DNA of 45,457 nt. It comes from Lachnospiraceae bacterium (lineage in GTDB: Bacteria; Bacillota; Clostridia; Lachnospirales; Lachnospiraceae). The notes below the pieces were generated by a model. It worked only from the letters and a program-made list of their open reading frames with translations. It had not been told where the DNA came from and did not search any database. The stretch lies in assembly GCA_017479935.1 (NCBI GenBank), contig JAFVBO010000076.1:1-45457 (forward strand), in the 5' to 3' direction. The translations under genes and the position numbers were made by a program. Below, one piece after another: positions 17,901 to 24,877 of this stretch (position 1 is the first letter of the stretch; every line of letters begins with the position of its first letter).

Positions 17901-18641
17901 GAGGTTCGCCATCTCCATCGCGTTGGAGGTATTTACCACCACGATGATCCGGTCAAAGTGTGCCTTTACGTAAGCCAGCATTTCTTCCTCACTGTTTGTG
18001 AGTTCCAGATAGTGCTTATAATCGTTCTCCGCGTCCTCGATCACGTAGCCTTCGCCCGCGGCAAACGAACCCTTGTGTCCCAGGGACTCATGGCGCCAGC
18101 CGTAGTCGTTTCCTTCAGCATCCATGTTGTCCTCGATCTCGTCGGTAATCGTGGTGGGGTCGGATCCCTCACCGCCCGTACGGGACAGAATGACCAGGGC
18201 TGCATCATGGTACAGATCCAGGGACTGCTCCTGCTTCGCATTAAAATCCAGTTTCTCGGTTCCAATGGTTCCGTTGGAGGAATAGAACGCCTCCAGCACA
18301 GGGTTCACGTCAAAGCCCTGTTCGCGCAGCGTCGCAAGTAACCCCGTTCCGCTTGCTCCAACGGGGTTCTTCTGCATCCCACCGAACACGCTGATCTTCT
18401 CGTTTCCAAACAAAGGCAAGGTTCCGTCATTCTTTAACAGGACATCTCCTTCCGCCGCCAGTTCCGTATTCAGTTTGTCCGCCGCTGCCAAAGCATCTTC
18501 CTTCGAATCGTAATCCGTTACATAGATGCCTTCTTTTTCCAGCAGCATGGCTGATGCGCCGACCGGATTTGCCCCCGCCAGGCCGAGACCCATCGCAAAC
18601 GCAAGCGTTACGCTGGCTGCTCTTTTCAATTGTTTCTTCAT
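14979..18641 (-). CDS. Secreted GH3 beta-glucosidase-like enzyme with C-terminal Ig-like domains (module A)
   Basis: 1,220 residues. Signal peptide: MKKQLKRAASVTLAFAMGLG, with cleavage likely near ANPVGASA. Domain order is reversed: the GH3 C-domain comes first (LLKNDGTLPLFGNEKISVFGG near residue 70), then an Fn3-like part, then the barrel with DENGPNS, YIKHIFMNDQETSR and nucleophile Asp929 in QYVTDAYAA. After the barrel come two putative Ig (He_PIG-like) domains, marked by LPEGLSLNKVTGEITGT and LPAGLAFEDGIFEGTP. No LPXTG motif or C-terminal helix is present, so it is either released or held by another surface component. AAGGAGG precedes the start. It heads module A, behind paired direct repeats. 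Closest relative in the window: 41057-45154. Confidence 0.92.
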   Translation of the reverse strand: MKKQLKRAASVTLAFAMGLGLAGANPVGASAMLLEKEGIYVTDYDSKEDALAAADKLNTELAAEGDVLLKNDGTLPLFGNEKISVFGGMQKNPVGASGTGLLATLREQGFDVNPVLEAFYSSNGTIGTEKLDFNAKQEQSLDLYHDAALVILSRTGGEGSDPTTITDEIEDNMDAEGNDYGWRHESLGHKGSFAAGEGYVIEDAENDYKHYLELTNSEEEMLAYVKAHFDRIIVVVNTSNAMEMANLQEDDDINAILWIGRPGSTGLKALAQILSGEVNPSGRLVDEWYRDFTADPTWQNFGSNQQVGGGYDYIYNMEIEGAPEQTYAGGVAGTNGLKGVDYDEDIYLGYKYYETVYAEIAAGNLGYDAEAKRVVKEGGETGEEAAEAWWQYAVVYPFGYGLSYTSFEQSFDSLYYLDGNSKVELGDEVDGNALFSSAEGSEAAVKELYADVTVTNTGAVAGKQVVQVYVTAPYTAGGIEKAYVTLVGYAKSGMLRPGQSQVVTVKFNVQDAASFDYDDKNGNDFFGYELEAGEYVVKVMEDSHKVADEKSFTLTSGATLGLDDFSGLAIDNIFSKGDMFDTIRKNNDPGNADSPLNENVSDEAAQKLLSRTDLSTQTVLDLRITEDERVLSDAFVKSVVFWMNFTAADQTQFADEQNATAVTGAEHFVWYKTDDELKELMAGWKQATEHAEDFSDTPVKLKDMSGVDIDTEEGRAAWTEFMNQLTWAEIMSLNNKGGHTTEAVPSIGKVASKDENGPNSYAGKSWCDSTVLSSTWNVDLARQYGIMNANLGMLSDTIQEGWYGPGMDLHRSPFGGRNNEYYSQDGIQGGYIAAAQVGGAQSRGLNVYIKHIFMNDQETSRQGLFTWASEQVIREIYAKAFQMAMQEGGSTSAMTAFNRIGGVDTVMNEAMLTRMIREEWGWKGQYVTDAYAAVKSKHMDLLIRSGCDLPDGTASGGNAVSGTWDANAVGLGTAEAPEGNVLLGEEGKESLLQWYYGRICAERVLYVAANTLNNRNGVSLKPQTMAVALTQGVAAEGASAAISAEELNGNDVVYTIVKGELPEGLSLNKVTGEITGTVLESGNFALDVTAVVSGWLKTTNSVELEVASAFTLSDGDKDVEAFTGTVGKFFEGFIDSEIITSEQFNKGISYEVAEGYALPAGLAFEDGIFEGTPEEAGVFEIVINIIGTSEVQNGSRTSTQKSTYKLPLTITISEAVAEAE

Positions 18642-18707
18642 ACCTGCTCTACCTCCTTCTTACTTTACATCGTATACCGGCGTATTGGTTACGCCTCTTG
18701 CACCTGT

Positions 18708-18735
18708 AGTTTAGCGCTTCCGGAGGAATGCTCAA
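18708..18735 (-). promoter_or_regulatory. Candidate promoter of GH3 module A
   Basis: On the minus strand TTGAGC (18735-18730) and TAAACT (18713-18708) are 16 bp apart. The suboptimal spacing and hexamers fit an activator-dependent promoter; the paired repeats end 9 bp upstream of the -35. Confidence 0.45.
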
Positions 18736-18744
18736 TAGATAGCA

Positions 18745-18773
18745 CGTAGTTGGCAGTTTTTGCACGTAAATGG
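18745..18773 (-). promoter_or_regulatory. Paired direct repeats, candidate LytTR binding site upstream of module A
   Basis: GCACGTAGTTGG and GCACGTAAATGG (plus-strand reading; cores 18745-18753 and 18765-18773) repeat with a 20-bp offset. Two direct repeats one or two helical turns apart just upstream of a -35 is the layout of AgrA/LytTR sites. A related pair with 21-bp offset precedes module B. Confidence 0.5.
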
Positions 18774-18809
18774 AGAAGAGAAGGGGGGTATTTGTGCATA
18801 TTGCTTTGT

Positions 18810-18902
18810 GTGACAGGGGACGGGCCTGTGTCACAAAAGCTGACAGGGGACGGTTCTCTGTCAGAAATTGTGACACAGGCCCGTCCCCTGTCACACTGTC
18901 AC
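18810..18902. repeat. Palindromic interspersed repeat, copy 2
   Basis: One direct GTGACAGGGGACGGG-type unit, one CTGACAGGGGACGGTT-type unit and one inverted unit, placed between the divergent GH3 module A and the ParA operon. Both sequence subtypes of the family (GGGCC...GTGTCAC and GGTTCTCTGTCAG) are mixed here. The rest of the 352-bp gap holds the promoters listed separately. Confidence 0.9.
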
Positions 18903-18912
18903 ACTTCCTCTC

Positions 18913-18941
18913 TCTTGCTGATTTTTGTGAAGTATGCTAGA
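18913..18941 (+). promoter_or_regulatory. Promoter of the ParA-TIR operon
   Basis: TTGCTG (18913-18918) and TAGAAT (18936-18941), 17 bp apart, about 50 bp upstream of the ParA-like start codon. Confidence 0.55.
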
Positions 18942-18993
18942 ATGAATACAGTGCAGCAACGGAAGTTCTATTCATGTTCACAGGAGGTAACCC

Positions 18994-19920
18994 ATGAAAC
19001 CAACCGTCATTTCCTTTGTAAACATGAAAGGCGGTGTTGCCAAGACAACCACCACCGTGGGTCTGGCCACCGTTCTTTCCGGAGACTTTAAAAAGAAGGT
19101 GCTGGTGATTGACTTAGATCCCCAGACAAACGCCACCGGCATGCTGATGGGCGAGGAGGCGTGGGAACAGGCGTCCCTGGCAGGCCATACTCTGTACAAT
19201 CTGTTTCACGACGCAGCCTTTGGCTCGGACACATTTTCCATTGCAGAATCCATACAGAAAAACGTATCCAAAATCAAAAACGTTGACACGCTGGACCTCT
19301 TGCCCTCCGATATCCATCTGATGGATCTTGAGTTTCAGATGGCCAACCCGGAGGAAGGTCAGATTCCTAAACCTCTGACCATCCATCTGTTAAAAGATGC
19401 CTTAGCCCCGGTGATAGAAAACTATGACTATATTTTGATCGACTGCCCGCCAAACCTGGGGATGTTCACCTTAAACGGGCTCTATATCTCGGACTATTAC
19501 ATCATTCCCACGATCCCGGACATACTCTCTACGCGTGGAATCCATAGCATGATCCACCGGGTCCCCAAATTGGTGGAGAACGTGCCGTGCATGGGAATCG
19601 TCTACACCAAAGTGCGCAAGCAGGCCGGCCTTCATCAACGGATCATGGCAGAACTGGGACATGAAAGAGCCCCGAAAACCTTCGAAGAAAAGCTTCGGAA
19701 CGCGTCCATTCAGGTACCGATTTTCGAAACCATTTTCTATGAAAACAACAACGTCGCCCAGGCCGCTGATTTTATCGGAACCAGCTCTCTCATGCAAAAG
19801 TGGGGAAATCACGGCCACTATGACAGCCTGGTGAGCTTCGCGAAAGAAATCTTTCAGATCGTCGAACCGGAAATGCTTGACACTGTTCTGAATAAGAAAG
19901 GGAAAAGGGGAAAGAAATGA
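18994..19920 (+). CDS. ParA/Soj-family ATPase
   Basis: 308 residues. The deviant Walker A KGGVAKTT (12-19) carries the signature Lys at its start, followed by VLVIDLDPQTNATGML (Walker A' / switch region) and a Walker B-like YILIDCPPNLG. This places it in the ParA/MinD family, which forms ATP-dependent dimers that bind DNA or membranes to position cargo. AGGAGGTAA lies just upstream of the ATG. There is no ParB homologue. Instead the next gene overlaps it by 4 bp (ATGA) and encodes a SAP-like protein, and a TIR protein follows. The copy is therefore unlikely to be the chromosomal Soj and may belong to a mobile or defence-related cassette. Confidence 0.9.
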   Translation: MKPTVISFVNMKGGVAKTTTTVGLATVLSGDFKKKVLVIDLDPQTNATGMLMGEEAWEQASLAGHTLYNLFHDAAFGSDTFSIAESIQKNVSKIKNVDTLDLLPSDIHLMDLEFQMANPEEGQIPKPLTIHLLKDALAPVIENYDYILIDCPPNLGMFTLNGLYISDYYIIPTIPDILSTRGIHSMIHRVPKLVENVPCMGIVYTKVRKQAGLHQRIMAELGHERAPKTFEEKLRNASIQVPIFETIFYENNNVAQAADFIGTSSLMQKWGNHGHYDSLVSFAKEIFQIVEPEMLDTVLNKKGKRGKK

Positions 19921-20360
19921 ATACCTGGCCAGACACCTTCGAAACCATCTGCCGGATTGCGGCAAAAGCACGGAAGGATCAAGCGTTTCAGTCAGAGCTT
20001 TCCGCCGTGATTGAAAAGTACATGCCTGAGTTATTTCCGACAAGTCCGGAAAATAAGGCTTCTTTGGGCAGCTCCTCCTTACAAAGCGAAGGCGCTGCTG
20101 CCAAAAAGGCCGTCCAAAAAGATGGCGCAAAGAACACCCCTGTCTTAAACCCCTTCGAGATCACTGTGGAGGAAGAAGACAGCCTGAAAGACCGTCTGAT
20201 GGGGCTGGAAATTCCACAGCTTCGGGATATTATCCGCGCCTACGACCTGGATCCATTCAGGCAGACGACCCGTTGGAAAACCAAAAGCAAGATCGTCGAT
20301 AAAATGATGGAGGTGCTCCATCAACGGCTGATCAATGGTGCCGCGCTGCGGAGGAACTGA
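19917..20360 (+). CDS. Small protein with SAP-like C-terminal motif, partner of the ParA-like ATPase
   Basis: 147 residues, no family recognised over its full length. The N-terminal 40 residues are helical, followed by an Ala/Ser/Lys-rich linker. Residues about 92-140 (DRLMGLEIPQLRDIIRAYDL then KWKTKSKIVDKMMEVLHQR-like) have the helix-extended-helix pattern of SAP/Rho-N-like DNA-binding domains. The start codon overlaps the ParA stop (ATGA), so the two proteins are translationally coupled and probably interact. A ParB-like adaptor role is inference. It ends 58 bp before the TIR-Sel1 start. Confidence 0.75.
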   Translation: MNTWPDTFETICRIAAKARKDQAFQSELSAVIEKYMPELFPTSPENKASLGSSSLQSEGAAAKKAVQKDGAKNTPVLNPFEITVEEEDSLKDRLMGLEIPQLRDIIRAYDLDPFRQTTRWKTKSKIVDKMMEVLHQRLINGAALRRN

Positions 20361-20418
20361 TCACGGGGGCTGCAAGCGGGCGCTTACGCCATCCATACAT
20401 CCAAAAAGGAGGACAATC

Positions 20419-21447
20419 ATGAACGACCATGCTCCTTCCATCCCTGTTTATAACGAGGAGGATCCCTTTGTCTTTATCAGCTACTGCCACCGAAATGAAG
20501 AGCAGGCGTTCCGCGTAATCCGGCTGTTATACGAGAATGGCTACCGCGTTTGGTATGACAACGGTCTGATCACCGGAAGTCAGTACAATGACGTGATTGC
20601 CCGCAAGATAAAGGCCTGTACAGGGTTTTTCTGCCTGCTTACCCGGGAATACGCCCAGTCGGAAAATTGCAGTAAAGAACTCTCTTACGCCATCGGGGAT
20701 CTTCATAAACCCCATGTCTTTCCGGTCTATCTGCAGGATCCATACTCGGTCAAAAAGCATTTATCTCCCGGGAATCAGATGCTTCTCTCCGATCTCCACT
20801 ACGATCGGCTCCTTCCTGAAGAATCCTCTGAGCCCCTCCTTCAAGTCTTTCGTCAATCGAAAGCCCTGCAGTTATGCCTGGATCAAAATCGGATAAACAA
20901 TGCCGAGGAACTCTACCAAAACGGCCTGACACATTGGGTTCAGGACGAATACCGCGAGGCTAAACCGCTGCTTCTTTCAGCGGCCGAAAAAGGGCATGTG
21001 AAGGCATCCGCCCTTTTAGGCGAGATGTATCTTACCGGAAAGGGAAGCAGTGTAAATCCGGAGGCGGCCGCTCCATTTCTTAAGTATGCCGCGGAGGAAC
21101 ACGATGCCAGGGCGCAGTATTTTTACGCCGAGTACCTGTTCGTCCACGTCCCTGGCAAGGAAAAGGACGCTGTGTCCTGGTATACAAAGGCTGCTAAAAA
21201 CGGCCGCCCGGAGGCAGCCTTCCGCCTCGGGCTGTTAAACCTGGACGGCCAGTACGTTGTCCGAAATCTTCCGGCTGCCATGGAATGGTTTTTGAAAGCG
21301 GCTGCAGGGGGCTGCGCCGATGCCGAATATCAGCTTGGGATCATGTATAAGAACGGCTTTGGCGTGAAACCGGACATGCAAGAGGCCCGGAACTGGTTTC
21401 AAAAAGCCGCCGGGCACGGGCATGCAAAGGCAGGGAAGGAACTCTAA
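20419..21447 (+). CDS. TIR domain-Sel1 repeat protein
   Basis: 342 residues. A TIR domain (about 14-135) begins DPFVFISYCHRNEEQA and carries CSKELSYA with Glu87 at the position of the catalytic Glu of NAD-cleaving TIR proteins. A linker leads to about four Sel1-like repeats (170-342; for example AAAPFLKYAAEEHDARAQYFYAEYLF, AMEWFLKAAAGGCADAEYQLGIMY). Family knowledge: bacterial TIR proteins often deplete NAD during phage infection or make cyclic ADP-ribose signals, while Sel1 repeats bind proteins. Start ATG 20419 follows AAAAAGGAGG; a longer reading to 20335 lacks such a site. Its stop codon directly abuts the AraC gene start. Confidence 0.88.
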   Translation: MNDHAPSIPVYNEEDPFVFISYCHRNEEQAFRVIRLLYENGYRVWYDNGLITGSQYNDVIARKIKACTGFFCLLTREYAQSENCSKELSYAIGDLHKPHVFPVYLQDPYSVKKHLSPGNQMLLSDLHYDRLLPEESSEPLLQVFRQSKALQLCLDQNRINNAEELYQNGLTHWVQDEYREAKPLLLSAAEKGHVKASALLGEMYLTGKGSSVNPEAAAPFLKYAAEEHDARAQYFYAEYLFVHVPGKEKDAVSWYTKAAKNGRPEAAFRLGLLNLDGQYVVRNLPAAMEWFLKAAAGGCADAEYQLGIMYKNGFGVKPDMQEARNWFQKAAGHGHAKAGKEL

Positions 21448-22296
21448 ATGACTGTTTCAAAACATGCCCGCACTCCGGAAGCCACCTTCATCGACAGGAT
21501 CTACGCGGAAACCCGCGTTCGTGATGCCGGATTTGTCATGCCTTCTTACCATTGTCATAACTATTTTGAGCTTTTCTACGTGGAAAGCGGCGCGTGCCGG
21601 TTTCTGGCGGAGGATCATCTGTACGATCTGCACGCCGGCGATTTCATGCTGATCCCACCGCAGTTTCTCCACTACACCAGATACCTGTTCGGGGCGTGCA
21701 AACGCAGCACCGTATTCTTCCGCCTCGAAGATCTGGACCCAAAAATGACTGCCTTGCTTCCCTATGACGGCCAATTTCTGGAAACACTCCGGTTATTCCA
21801 GGCGTCGCTTCCCTTTCAGGAAACCGCCTCCGGCCTGCTGGCGCGCATGGTCGCGGAGAGAGAGACAGACGATGTACTCACAGAGTTTCTCCTTCCTATG
21901 CAGCTTCAGGAGCTCCTTCTTCTTTGCAGCCGCAACTGCCGGTTTCTTGACGATTTGCCAGCGGAGATTCCTACCACAGACCGGCAGATCCTGCTCGCAG
22001 CCCGCTTCATCAGCGAACACTACATGGAGCCGATCACGACGGCCGACATCGCCCAGGCGGCAAGCTTTTCCCCTAATTATTTGACGCGGAAATTCCGGGA
22101 GGCGGCCGGCATCGGCGTCCATGAATATCTGGTCTATGTTCGCTTAAAGCAGGCAGCCAAAGACCTTGCTGCCACCCGGGACACAATCACGCAGATCGCG
22201 TTCCGCAATGGTTTTTCGGACAGCAATTATTTCAAGGATGCCTTCAAGAAAAAGTACGGGCTGTCTCCCACCCAGTACCGCCAAAACCAGTGTTGA
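21448..22296 (+). CDS. AraC-family transcriptional regulator with cupin sensor
   Basis: 282 residues. The N-terminal cupin-like arm (MPSYHCHNYFELFYVESG...GDFMLIPPQFLH) should bind a small ligand, usually a sugar. The C-terminal double helix-turn-helix runs from ISEHYMEPITTADIAQAA to SDSNYFKDAFKKKYGLSPTQYR. The ATG follows the TIR stop codon without a gap and uses AAGGAACTC upstream, so it is the last gene of the ParA-TIR transcript, closed by a strong terminator. Targets are unknown; the downstream MATE exporter is a candidate. Confidence 0.9.
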   Translation: MTVSKHARTPEATFIDRIYAETRVRDAGFVMPSYHCHNYFELFYVESGACRFLAEDHLYDLHAGDFMLIPPQFLHYTRYLFGACKRSTVFFRLEDLDPKMTALLPYDGQFLETLRLFQASLPFQETASGLLARMVAERETDDVLTEFLLPMQLQELLLLCSRNCRFLDDLPAEIPTTDRQILLAARFISEHYMEPITTADIAQAASFSPNYLTRKFREAAGIGVHEYLVYVRLKQAAKDLAATRDTITQIAFRNGFSDSNYFKDAFKKKYGLSPTQYRQNQC

Positions 22297-22314
22297 TTTT
22301 TCAGTAGTTTTTCA

Positions 22315-22348
22315 GACGCCATGATAGTTTTTTCATGGCGTCTTTTTT
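22315..22348 (+). terminator. Intrinsic terminator after the AraC gene
   Basis: GACGCCATGA (22315-22324) pairs perfectly with TCATGGCGTC (22333-22342) and is followed by six T residues. Confidence 0.92.
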
Positions 22349-22373
22349 GATTCCGTACTACACTGTCTGACAT

Positions 22374-22514
22374 GGCCTGACAGGGGGCGGTTCTGTGTCA
22401 GAATTTCTGAAACAGCAGTGTGACAGGGGACGGGCCTGTGTCACACTTTCTGACAGGAGACGGTTCTGTGTCAGAAAACGTGACACAGGTCCGTCCCCTG
22501 TCACCTGTCACCCT
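22374..22514. repeat. Palindromic interspersed repeat array, copy 3
   Basis: Four to five partial or full units of both subtypes in mixed orientation between the AraC terminator and the MATE gene. It ends within 10 bp of the MATE ribosome binding site, so any MATE promoter would have to lie inside or before the repeats; none is obvious. Confidence 0.9.
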
Positions 22515-22540
22515 GTCAAAAAAAAGGAGTATTTGACATA

Positions 22541-23968
22541 ATGAAAGCTGTCTTGACGAAAAAAGATGAAAAGTTTCTGGAAATGAGCCTGAACGCCCCA
22601 ATGTGGAAGGTGATCCTGAATATCGGAACCCCTCTGGCGCTTTATCAGGCACTCAATATGCTGTTTACGATCCTGGACACCATGATGGCCTCCCACATCA
22701 GCAAGGAATCGGTTTCCGCCGTGGCATACCTGTCGCAGATCAACCATCTGTTATCCGCCGTGGGCGGCGGCCTGGCGGTGGGCGCGGGCATCATGATCAG
22801 CCGTGCCTTCGGGGAAGGGAACTTAGAGCTGGTGCGTAAAAGAGTCAGCACCCTTTACATGATCTGCCTGACGGTCGGCCTGGCCATGATGCTGGCCATC
22901 CTGCCTTTTACCCGGCAGTTTCTTTTGATGGCGGGCACGCCGGAAACGCTGATTGAGGTAGGAGGACGATATTTCCAGTTGCAGCTTCTGGTCATGGTGG
23001 TGACATTCCTAAACAACGTCTACATCGCGGTGGAGCGAGCCAGAGGAAATTCTTCCCGCATTTTCCGCTTAAACCTCCTGGTCATCCTCATCAAGCTGTC
23101 CCTGACCGCCTTCTTTATCTATATCTTAAACGGCGATCTTCTGATGGTGGCGCTCGCCTCCCTGATCTCGCAGGTGACGCTCCTGGCCTTCGCGTTCAAG
23201 AACAGCTTAGGCGGCGATGACACCTTCAGTTTCCGCCTGCAGGCCGTCACCCTGCGCGGCAACGTGGCGGCCCCGATGGTCTATCATTCGGTTCCCGTCA
23301 TCACCGAAAAGGCTCTGTTCGCCTTCGGAAAAACCATCGTGAACTCGATGTGCACCGTCTACGGCGATCTGATGGTAGGTGCCATGGGCGTCTCCAACAA
23401 CTTAGGTGGCATCACCACCAACCCGCAGAACGGCTATCAGGAAGGTGCCGCCGCCATCATCAGCCAGAACTTAGGCGCTGGGAAATTCCAGCGCGTGCTG
23501 GATGCCTTCACGAGCGTCCTGTGGATCAACGTGATCCTCGGCGCCGTCATCTCCGGCCTGGAGCTTTGGCAGCTGGATTTGCTCGCCAGCCTCTTTGACT
23601 CCGGAAGCAAGGAATTCCACGACATGATTATGCTGGTCTACCGCTACGAGGCTTTAGGCGCCGTGCCGCTTGGCATCAACGCCTCCGTGATGGCCCTTCT
23701 GTACGGTCTTGGCAAAACACGCATCACGCTGATTTTAAACCTGGCCCGCGTGTTCGCGTTCCGCATTCCGGTTTTCTGGTTCCTGCAGAACTTTACCAAT
23801 TTCGGCGAAGCCAGCGTCGGCCTGGTCATGATGATCAGCAACATGTCCGTGGCGGTCTGCGCCATCATTGCAGCCTACTTTGTAATCCGCGGCTACCGGA
23901 AGGATTACGGGCTGGGGGATACCGTGAAGTTTTCCCTGTGGCCGAGGAAGTCCGGGGCTGTTTCATAG
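22541..23968 (+). CDS. MATE-family multidrug/metabolite exporter
   Basis: 475 residues with about twelve hydrophobic helices in two related halves. Typical MATE features are IGTPLALYQALNMLFTILDT near the start, then ISRAFGEGNLELVRKRVSTLY, and in the second half GYQEGAAAIISQNLGAGKFQRVLDAF. These cation-coupled antiporters export drugs or metabolites; the substrate is not predictable. AAGGAG lies 11 bp before ATG 22541. It is monocistronic between two repeat arrays. Confidence 0.92.
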   Translation: MKAVLTKKDEKFLEMSLNAPMWKVILNIGTPLALYQALNMLFTILDTMMASHISKESVSAVAYLSQINHLLSAVGGGLAVGAGIMISRAFGEGNLELVRKRVSTLYMICLTVGLAMMLAILPFTRQFLLMAGTPETLIEVGGRYFQLQLLVMVVTFLNNVYIAVERARGNSSRIFRLNLLVILIKLSLTAFFIYILNGDLLMVALASLISQVTLLAFAFKNSLGGDDTFSFRLQAVTLRGNVAAPMVYHSVPVITEKALFAFGKTIVNSMCTVYGDLMVGAMGVSNNLGGITTNPQNGYQEGAAAIISQNLGAGKFQRVLDAFTSVLWINVILGAVISGLELWQLDLLASLFDSGSKEFHDMIMLVYRYEALGAVPLGINASVMALLYGLGKTRITLILNLARVFAFRIPVFWFLQNFTNFGEASVGLVMMISNMSVAVCAIIAAYFVIRGYRKDYGLGDTVKFSLWPRKSGAVS

Positions 23969-24036
23969 TGGACCGAGGATTTTGCATGGGGGACCGGGGA
24001 TTTCTTCCCGTTCCCCATGCATTTTGGGTTTTCCCA

Positions 24037-24055
24037 GTGTGACAGGGGACGGGCC
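24037..24055. repeat. Left half of palindromic repeat copy 4, split by the IS4-type element
   Basis: GTGTGACAGGGGACGGGCC stops abruptly at the IS left end. The repeat resumes at 26479 with GGACGGGCC duplicated, showing that the element landed inside a pre-existing repeat. Confidence 0.9.
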
Positions 24056-24082
24056 CACTGTCATTCAGTTAAGCCTATGACC

Positions 24083-24166
24083 TAAAACAGCGCTTGTTCG
24101 CCCACCCCATCCACTTTTGGGCTTGCTAAGTTGGTTGTCCCACCCCAGCTTACAAGCGCTGTTTTA
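24083..24166. repeat. 14-bp inverted repeat inside the IS left end
   Basis: TAAAACAGCGCTTG (24083-24096) and CAAGCGCTGTTTTA (24153-24166) are exact reverse complements, enclosing 56 nt that contain two CCCACCCC blocks. It sits between the terminal repeat and the first internal promoter. There it could block read-through transcription into the transposase or serve as a transposase subterminal site. Confidence 0.85.
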
Positions 24167-24261
24167 GAAAGACAGTTACCTCAAATTATTTCGTTTGTTG
24201 TTTGCCAATGTTCTTTTCGGTTAGAACTTAGCCTGAAATGATCGCCAAGCTCTATTTTTTA

Positions 24262-24290
24262 TTGACAGTCTCCTTTAAGTTCGTTACAAT
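24262..24290 (+). promoter_or_regulatory. Upstream internal IS promoter
   Basis: TTGACA (24262-24267) and TACAAT (24285-24290) with 17 bp spacing, close to consensus. Confidence 0.65.
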
Positions 24291-24293
24291 AGA

Positions 24294-24327
24294 GTAGTGA
24301 TAAAAAGTTTATAAAATCACTACTTTT
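24294..24327 (+). terminator. Attenuator-like hairpin between the two IS promoters
   Basis: GTAGTGAT (24294-24301) pairs with ATCACTAC (24316-24323), followed by TTTT. It lies just after the first promoter and may cut its transcription short, limiting transposase expression; it could also be an operator. Confidence 0.45.
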
Positions 24328-24330
24328 CTA

Positions 24331-24359
24331 TTGCAAATGTAGTGAGTATATGTTATAAT
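24331..24359 (+). promoter_or_regulatory. Second internal IS promoter
   Basis: TTGCAA (24331-24336) and TATAAT (24354-24359), 17 bp apart. The -10 covers the ATG at 24358, so that ATG cannot be the start of the accessory ORF. Confidence 0.65.
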
Positions 24360-24375
24360 GGACTGGAGGCTCTGC

Positions 24376-24726
24376 ATGGCAATTATCAAACAACTGAATA
24401 AAAAAACCGGTATCACTTACGTGTATGAATCTCATTCATACCGTGATAAAGAAACAAAACAACCCCGCTCTGAGCGCAAGCTCCTTGGACGTCTCGATGA
24501 GACTACGGGGGAAATCATTCCCACCAGAAAGAAGCAAAATAATGTAACTACGTCATCTGGAGAAAACATAACTACTGAAGAAAATCCTGTACCTGTCGAC
24601 ATGGATATTATCCGCGAAAAAGATGCTCTCATAACCGAGCAACGCAGAGAAATCGCACGACTCCGCAAAGAAAAAGCAGAGGTCACTTCAGCACTGGAAA
24701 ATCTTCTGGCTATGCTTCAAAAGTAG
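24376..24726 (+). CDS. IS-encoded accessory protein, coiled-coil
   Basis: 116 residues beginning MAIIKQLNKKTGITYVYE. A basic N-terminal half includes SYRDKETKQPRSERKLLGRLDETTGEI-type sequence. The C-terminal coiled-coil (residues about 75-115) ends LRKEKAEVTSALENLLAML. Short proteins of this type accompany several Firmicutes transposases. The role is unknown; DNA binding or transposase regulation is plausible. GGAGG lies 6 bp before ATG 24376. It ends 151 bp before the transposase gene, a gap with no visible gene. Confidence 0.75.
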   Translation: MAIIKQLNKKTGITYVYESHSYRDKETKQPRSERKLLGRLDETTGEIIPTRKKQNNVTTSSGENITTEENPVPVDMDIIREKDALITEQRREIARLRKEKAEVTSALENLLAMLQK

Positions 24727-24877
24727 TATCCTGCCATGCAGAAAGACAAAAATGTTCAGGTCGATAGTCTTACTGCTTAGTAACAATGGTATTTCTCTGA
24801 TAGCATACTTCAGCCACTTCCTACGAGTACCGGCCAGGGTTTAGAAAAACCGCGCCTTTCTCGGGGAGGTGTGGCAT

